Source of the DNA: Romanomermis culicivorax
Lineage: Eukaryota > Nematoda > Enoplea > Mermithida > Mermithidae
Length of the DNA: 64,000 bases
Reading direction: 5' to 3'
NCBI GenBank assembly: GCA_963922205.1
Contig: CAWUHX010000047.1
Coordinates: 1,302,001 to 1,366,000, forward strand
Shown: piece by piece, positions 58,468-64,000 of the stretch
How the letters are laid out: each line of letters starts with the position of its first letter
Position numbering within the stretch: the stretch's first letter is position 1
Program-made: the position numbers and the translations under genes
The notes under the pieces: model-generated
Told to the model about the DNA's origin: nothing
Database searches by the model: none
Seen by the model: only the letters and a program-made list of their open reading frames with translations

Positions 58468-59692
58468 CAGGGTTGGCAAAAACCAAACTTTTTCAATTTC
58501 GACTTTTTGGTTTTTTGGTTTTTTAGTGGTTTTTTATGGTTTCTTGATGGTTTTTTTTTGGTTTTTCTATGGTTTTTTAGCGGTTTTTTCTGGTTTAATT
58601 CTTTAGAATGTTTGTTACATCAAAATAACTATGTAAAAAACTGCTGGAAGCTCTCTGTATCATCTAAGACTAGTTAGGGAGCCGTAAAATGGCAGCTAGA
58701 AGTATTAATCTTATCAGAAGTGTCATTATTTTATGCTATAAGAAATCCCTATTTAGCAATAGGAATAAAGTAATAGTGGGCACATAAAAAAGGAACCATG
58801 AGTGAAGAACACAAGAAAAGTAAAAATGGAACAGAGCATGCGATATGTAATAAAAACTCAAAAATCACATATATACATATGCACAGAGAAGTTGAAATGA
58901 CACAATTTTTAGGCATACCGTTTTCGATAAGCGGGTTTTAAATTATTACATATGTTATTAATATTACAAACTGCAGTTGAAGGCCACACATAGACATTTC
59001 AGATGTTTCCAAATTTTTGCTTTTCAAACCTGTCTGGCGAGCTACAACTACAGCAAATGGGTCTTGTTATATATATACTATTCTCGCTTGCATGATAGAT
59101 ACATATTTTTGTACGATTTTTTCTACTCAGTAGCGACGTCAAGTCCCATAAAAATGAACCACTCAAAAGCTCCTCTCTTTGTTAACCTACAGTATGCTTA
59201 ACTGATCTGTATAAAATTTTATTATTGTTGTCTCATTTATATTTTAAAATTTCGAGCTAAGAAAATTAAAAAGCTTACCATAACAATAAATTCAGTATAT
59301 TAAACTCAATCATATTTTATAACATTTTGAAGATGATATGGATCAATGGATGTCACCCCTTATTGTCGGAGTACACTCCACAAAAGATTTAGTGTCTACT
59401 TTTTTGTGAGTAAATTATAGCAAAGTTGACTCATGCACTCAAATGTGTGGTTGCAAGATGGATACAAAGGATATCGATTGATTTATATTACATCTTTTGA
59501 GTACAAAATGTATCATAAAAATACGACTTTTTTCTACTTTGTAGTGAAGTCAATTCAACTAAATTAATTGTTTTGTTGATTTAGATAGACACCAATACAA
59601 GCCTAGAAGATCACCTAATGTGAAAAAACAGTTTCCCAATGATTTTGGAAAAAAATCAAAAAAACCAAAAAACCAAAGCCTTGCCAACCCTG
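58468..59692. mobile_element. hAT-type non-autonomous element A
   Basis: Starts CAGGGTTGGCAAAAACCAAA and ends TTGCCAACCCTG; perfect 8-bp duplication ATGGTTAA (58460-58467 and 59693-59700). The subterminal parts are runs of GGTTTTTT, the core is AT-rich and non-coding. 1225 bases. Confidence 0.92.
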
Positions 59693-59704
59693 ATGGTTAA
59701 CAGT

Positions 59705-61027
59705 CAGGGTGGCAAAAACCAAACTTTTTAAATTTCGACTTTTTGGTTTTTTATGGTTTTTTTGGTTTTTCTATGGTTTTTTAGCGGTTTTTTTCTGGTT
59801 TAATTTTTTAGAATGTTTGGTACATCAAAATAACTATGTAAAAAACTGCTAGAAGGTCCCTGTATCATCTAAGACTAGTTAGGGAGTCTTAAAATGGCAG
59901 CTAGAAGTATTAATCTTGTCGGAAGTGTCATTATTGTATGCTATAGGAAATCCCTATTATAGCAATAGAAATACAGTAATAGTGAGCACATAAGAAAGGA
60001 ACCATTAGTGAACAACATAAGAAAAGTAAAAATGGAACAGAGCATGCGATATGTAAGGGGCAAATTCAACGAAAAGAAGAAAAATTACGAATAAAGGGAA
60101 ATATACAATACACAATGTAAGTAATGAAAACTCAAGAGAAATCAACTACAGAATTGTATCAATGCATCACATATTTACATATGCACAGAAAAGTTGAAAT
60201 GACACAATACCGTTTTCGATAAGAGGGTTTCAAATTGATAGATTACTACATATGTTATTAATATTACGACTATAGTTGAAGGTCACACATAGATATTTCA
60301 GATATTTCCGATTTTTTGCTTTTCAAACCTGCCTGCGAGCTATAACTACAGCAAATGGGTCTTATTATATTATACTACTCTCGCTTGCATGATAGATATA
60401 TATATTTTTGCACAATTTTTTCTACTTAGTAGCAAAGTCAAGTCACATAAAAATGAGCCACTCAAAAGCTCTTCTCTTTGTTAACCTACAGTATGCTTAA
60501 CTGATCTGTATAAAATTTTTTTTTTGTTGTCTCATTTATATTTTGAAATTTCGAGCTAAGAAAATTAAAAAGCTTACCGTTACAATAAATTCAAGATATT
60601 AAACTCAATCATATTTTATAACATTTTGATGATGATATGGATCAATGGATGTCACCCCGTATGATCAGAGTACACTCTATGAAAGATTTGGCATCCAATT
60701 TTTTGTGAGCAAATTATAGCAAACTCTGCTCATGTACTAAATGTGTGCTTGCAAGATGGATACAAAGGAAAGGATATCGATTGATTAATATCACATCTTT
60801 TGTGTGCGAAATGTATCATAAAAAACGCGACTTTTTTCTACTTTGTAGTGAAGTCAATTCAACTAAATTGATTGTTTTGTTAATTTAGATAGACACCAAT
60901 ACATGCCTAGAAGATCGACTAATGTGTAAAAACAGTTTCCCAATGATTTTGGAAAAAAAACCAAAAAAAAAACAAAAAACCAGAGATTTTTCGATTTTTT
61001 GGTTTTTTTTAAGCCTTGCCAACCCTG
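59705..61027. mobile_element. hAT-type non-autonomous element B
   Basis: The same family as A (CAGGGTGGCAAAAACCAAA ... TTGCCAACCCTG), 1323 bases, with perfect 8-bp duplication TTAACAGT (59697-59704 and 61028-61035). It lies 12 bases from A in the same orientation. Confidence 0.92.
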
Positions 61028-61577
61028 TTAACAGTCAATTATGTCGCCGAAAATAGAGATTTTTTATCAATTCTCTCAATTTTTTCTCTTGATGCTTGGA
61101 ATTTTTTAAACATTTGCAACCTGAACTTTTGCGTTTGTTGAAGATGGAAATTGATGACATCATTCTAGACTGCGATTTTAGAGCTTCTGTTCATGAATAT
61201 CAGTTGTAGAGATTTATTTTCCAGCCTTTTAGAATATAAAAACCCGAAAATTTTTCCGTAGCTTTGCGCCTTTAAACAAATTACACTTCATCAGTTTGAT
61301 TTTAATTTATTTCCCAACGTTTGCAGGTTTCTGACAGGTCATTATTATTTATTTCTTATATTTTCAGGTAATTATTATTTATTTCCTAGCTCAGGTGCTG
61401 CTTGTAACATGTCTACCTTCACTTATCATTTAATCTTTAATACTTTTAATCATCTTAAACTTATTATCTCATGTTTTAATTGGTAATCTTCAATATTTCA
61501 TTTTGATATTTAATAAAGATTCACATTTTTCCCTTGACACATTTTTTGAGAAAGATCTGTCTCTCTGTCTGTAAACT

Positions 61578-61646
61578 CTGTAAACTCGTCAAGTCTCGTC
61601 TGTAAACTCGTCAAGTCTCGTCTGTAAACTCGTCAAGTCTGTAAAC
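61578..61646. repeat. 22-bp tandem repeat, three copies
   Basis: The unit CTGTAAACTCGTCAAGTCTC plus GT is repeated three times, the last partial. No coding context. Confidence 0.9.
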
Positions 61647-62550
61647 TTTTTGAAGCGATTATTCCTTTCTTAACGTAAAATCAATCCAAAAGCTTCATGG
61701 AAGTAGTTTTCGGAAATTTGTACTCTTCTTACTCATATCTTTTTGGCGAAGTTCATGAGAGTGTGTGAATAAATTAATGGTTTTAAAATTTCTCAAACAT
61801 AAAATTCTAGAAATTACGACTTTTGAACAGAAAAATCAGATGTAATTCTTCGAATAAGTGTTTGGAAAAATGATCTTCCAGCATCACAGAATGACAATAC
61901 CCAAAAAATTTTCCGGTGTCTCAGGCAGGAAAGATTAATAGCTTTTTTGGGCTCTGACTTGTCATCATAGAGGACTTAACCGTCGATTTCTCATGTAAGT
62001 CAAAGTCATTATGTTCTTGGATAGTTTGCCAGAAAATTTTTTTCACAATGCTTGTCGATTAGACTTCAATCAAACTCAAAAATTTCAAATGTTTCCTGAA
62101 TTTTAATGAATTAACGGCTTTAAAATGATATTGAATAAATGTCGAATGACATCTCTTTTTTTGATTGATGCTGTGATGCTCAATATATACATTTCTTAAG
62201 AAAATAACCTAGCATTGGAATTTATTCACGTGATATTATAAAATTTGCTTGTAAAAATTTGGAATGGCTTGTAAAATTTTAGGTCAACAAGCCACTTGGC
62301 TTGTGATTTGTACGTCAAAAAAACCCTGGTATGCTCCTAAAATGCATAAAAAAACATCCATAGCCACATTATAAACGTTTTTAAAAATGGGGAAAATTTT
62401 TGGTGAATGAGGAAAAAAATTTGTGGTCTGGTTCTCATGTGGAAAAAATATTTGAGGAAAAAAAGATGGTGCTTCAGGCTAATTATTGCATATGAGTTGT
62501 TTATTAATTTTGAGCATGGATTTTTGTGACTTGTAAGTAGACATTTATTT

Positions 62551-62855
62551 TTCCTTTAACATTTTCCTTAGGCTTAGGCTTAGGGTACAGCAGCTGCACC
62601 TGAAGGGCGCAGCACTGTTGAGGCTCTTCCAAATGAAGTTGTTAGTTATAATACTATCAAGGGTCTTAAAGGAATATAGTGTTTATACTTTCTGGTGAAA
62701 TTGTGTAGTGGTTTTTTTGAGATGTCGAAAATGCATTATATGCATTTTAAATAGTTTTAACTAACAACTTCATTTGGAAGAGCCTCAACAGCACTGCACC
62801 CTTCGGGCACAGCTGCTGTACCTTAAGCCTAAGCCTAAGGAAAATTTTAAAGGAA
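62551..62855. repeat. Large inverted repeat (hairpin)
   Basis: Arms of about 97 bases (62551-62649 and 62759-62855) with a 109-base loop, nearly identical: CTTAGGCTTAGG, GCAGCTG, GAGGCTCTTCCAAATGAAGT and GTTAGTTA in the left arm, their complements in the right. The loop holds GATGTCGAAAATGCATTATA, which also occurs at about 58078. Probably a foldback element. Confidence 0.88.
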
Positions 62856-63119
62856 AAATTAATGAAAAATACATATTAGGCGAAAAACTGTCTGGGGGAC
62901 ATTACCATCTATGTGGAAAACTGCTAATGTAATCACAGCATACAAAAAAGGTGGAGTTCTAGTAATGTCTATGAATGGAGTTACTATTTTTGACTAATCT
63001 AAAAGCTAAGATATACCATATGAATGAGATTGAAAGCCATTTTTCCTCAAGCCTGAATAGATATTGATTAAGTACTTTTTCGATTTCATTCTTGTTTAGT
63101 ATATTTCTTTTCATTTAGA

Positions 63120-63464
63120 ATGTCAGCTGGTACCAGCACCATCGAAAAGAAATTTTGTTGTACTATTTGTTCAACCAAATTTAGTCATAGGAGTAGTTTT
63201 CGACGGCATTGCTTGAAACAACATCCAGGTGAATTTTTGACCGATCTTCAGCAGTATGAAATAATTTGTGGGGAATGTGGCGATAAGTTTGCCCATATTC
63301 AAAAGTTATGTGCTCACGTTAAAGATGATCACAATTTTGACTTTAAGGTACAAAGATTTGATTTTTCCTACAAAATCGAATTTGAAAACTGGCGAAAATC
63401 TGATCAAAAAATGGTCAAAAACATCAATTTTCTCGGCGCTTTACGCCATAAATACATTTTTTAA
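63120..63464 (+). CDS. C2H2 zinc-finger protein, probable first coding exon
   Basis: An open frame of 114 codons starting MSAGTSTIEKKF. Two classical fingers are visible: CTICSTKFSHRSSFRRHCLKQH-type at residues 14-35 (Cys14, Cys17, then the His pair) and CGECGDKFAHIQKLC...H at about 50-71. After the fingers the phrase VQRFDFSYKIEFENWRKSD resembles the F-x-S-x-x-EF-x-x-W segment that follows paired fingers in a large invertebrate family related to MULE-type transposases; this is from memory. The start lies one base after an acceptor-like CATTTAG. The stop at 63462-63464 may be real, or the exon may end at a donor such as AAG|GTACAA at 63349; only the sequence downstream of the window or RNA would tell. 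It could be a host regulator or a domesticated or transposon-encoded protein. Confidence 0.6.
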   Translation: MSAGTSTIEKKFCCTICSTKFSHRSSFRRHCLKQHPGEFLTDLQQYEIICGECGDKFAHIQKLCAHVKDDHNFDFKVQRFDFSYKIEFENWRKSDQKMVKNINFLGALRHKYIF

Positions 63465-64000
63465 ACAAAAATTACCATTTTTTGAACTGTTTTTTGGACT
63501 TTTTTTGTGAAAAAATCGAATTTTTTCCTTTGGAGACCTGTTATGTTTACTTCTCTGCTTAAGTCTGAAGACGTCAGCAATATAACTCAAGATACCATCA
63601 GCCTGTATCCAACTGACTACTGTGGGTCACTCAAAGGAGCTTCCTATTAGCAATCAACTAAACACAGTGCAACAGTCCTTAAGCAGAAATAAACACAACC
63701 TTCAATCACTAATTAGTAACTGGTGCAATCATAAAAGCAATCAGGGTCTCCCCAGATGCTTCCTAAAGGTTTACACAAATATAAAGAACTCACTATAACG
63801 ATATCCTGGAATGCGGGGACTGTCCCTGGTAATGGTTCCCATGTAAAGAGGACCTGGGTAGCACCCAGGTTTCCTTCAGAAAATTGACCCGGGTACCCAG
63901 GTATACCTGGGTACCCGAAATACCTGGTGTGAAGCACTAATTATATGCCAGATATATAAAGGAGAACATGATAAGCCTGAAAGAAGTAGTTGGCAACCAA
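63465..64000. other. Window end, no gene recognised; palindromes present
   Basis: AT-rich sequence after the zinc-finger frame. A hairpin ACCTGGGT-AGC-ACCCAGGT sits at 63852-63870 and a perfect 28-base palindrome at 63890-63917, both built on the word ACCTGGGT/ACCCAGGT. Confidence 0.6.

Larger units (their letters stand above)
58140..62480 (-). mobile_element. Old hAT-like copy, reverse, with later insertions
   Basis: Blocks from 58140-58467, 61028-61340 and 62330-62480 match, in reverse, successive parts of the element at 16452-17639 (for example AAAAGATGCGTTTTGGTGGA, TCATTCTAGACTGCGATTTT, AACATCCATAGCCACATTAT). The gaps are two complete hAT-type insertions and about 1 kb of other sequence (61340-62330). 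The terminal CAGGGCCGTGC ends are not preserved, so this copy is older. Confidence 0.65.

Noticed and set aside
62570-62584. Internal telomere repeat (TTAGGC)
   Set aside because: Only two units per arm, within a hairpin; too short to call telomeric.

Overview
The window is AT-rich metazoan (invertebrate) DNA with few host genes and very many transposable elements. The host genes are split by introns. The only certain ones are a complete five-exon cathepsin F-like cysteine protease (3.57-7.31 kb, +) and a two-exon secreted type-2 cystatin (37.00-37.70 kb, +), that is, a protease and a member of the family that inhibits such proteases about 30 kb apart on one strand. A two-finger C2H2 protein begins at 63.12 kb (+). 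Three weaker coding candidates (9.54-9.83, 13.33-13.56 and 39.8-41.0 kb) and one small secreted peptide (33.98 kb) are listed with low confidence. A splice-acceptor-like AG lies 1-12 nt before the start codon of all three better genes, which would fit spliced-leader addition. With a 47-bp intron and a few TTAGGC units this hints at a nematode-like host, but the hint is weak.

Layout. 0-3.5 kb: repeats and two G/C-run MITEs. 3.5-7.3 kb: cathepsin gene; its last intron carries two repeat insertions and uses a GC donor. 8.08-8.90 kb: solo LTR with a 4-bp target duplication. 9-15 kb: MITEs, a tRNA-derived SINE, an AT minisatellite. 15.64-33.72 kb: an old Polinton/Maverick bounded by inverted repeats of more than 1.2 kb that end in short tandem arrays. 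Its genes (capsid proteins, protease, integrase, ATPase, polymerase) are decayed. It has been hit by at least five later insertions: a foldback, a hAT-like and a Harbinger-like element in the left terminal repeat, another Harbinger-like element in the integrase, and a G-rich dispersed repeat in the right terminal repeat.

34-42 kb: more MITEs, a long-TIR element inserted inside another repeat, the cystatin and a local tandem duplication. 42.16-47.26 kb: an LTR element of Gypsy type with LTR, primer-binding site, gag with four zinc knuckles and an envelope-like gene; no pol was recognised. 48.1-53.7 kb: a second Polinton relic, mainly DNA polymerase B, with a MITE inside. 54-58 kb: unassigned repeats. 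58.1-62.5 kb: an old hAT-like copy carrying two younger 1.2-1.3 kb hAT-type elements side by side with perfect 8-bp duplications. 62.5-64 kb: a large hairpin, the C2H2 gene and a perfect 28-bp palindrome.

Most of the window is therefore a layered record of insertions, and target duplications give the order of several of them.
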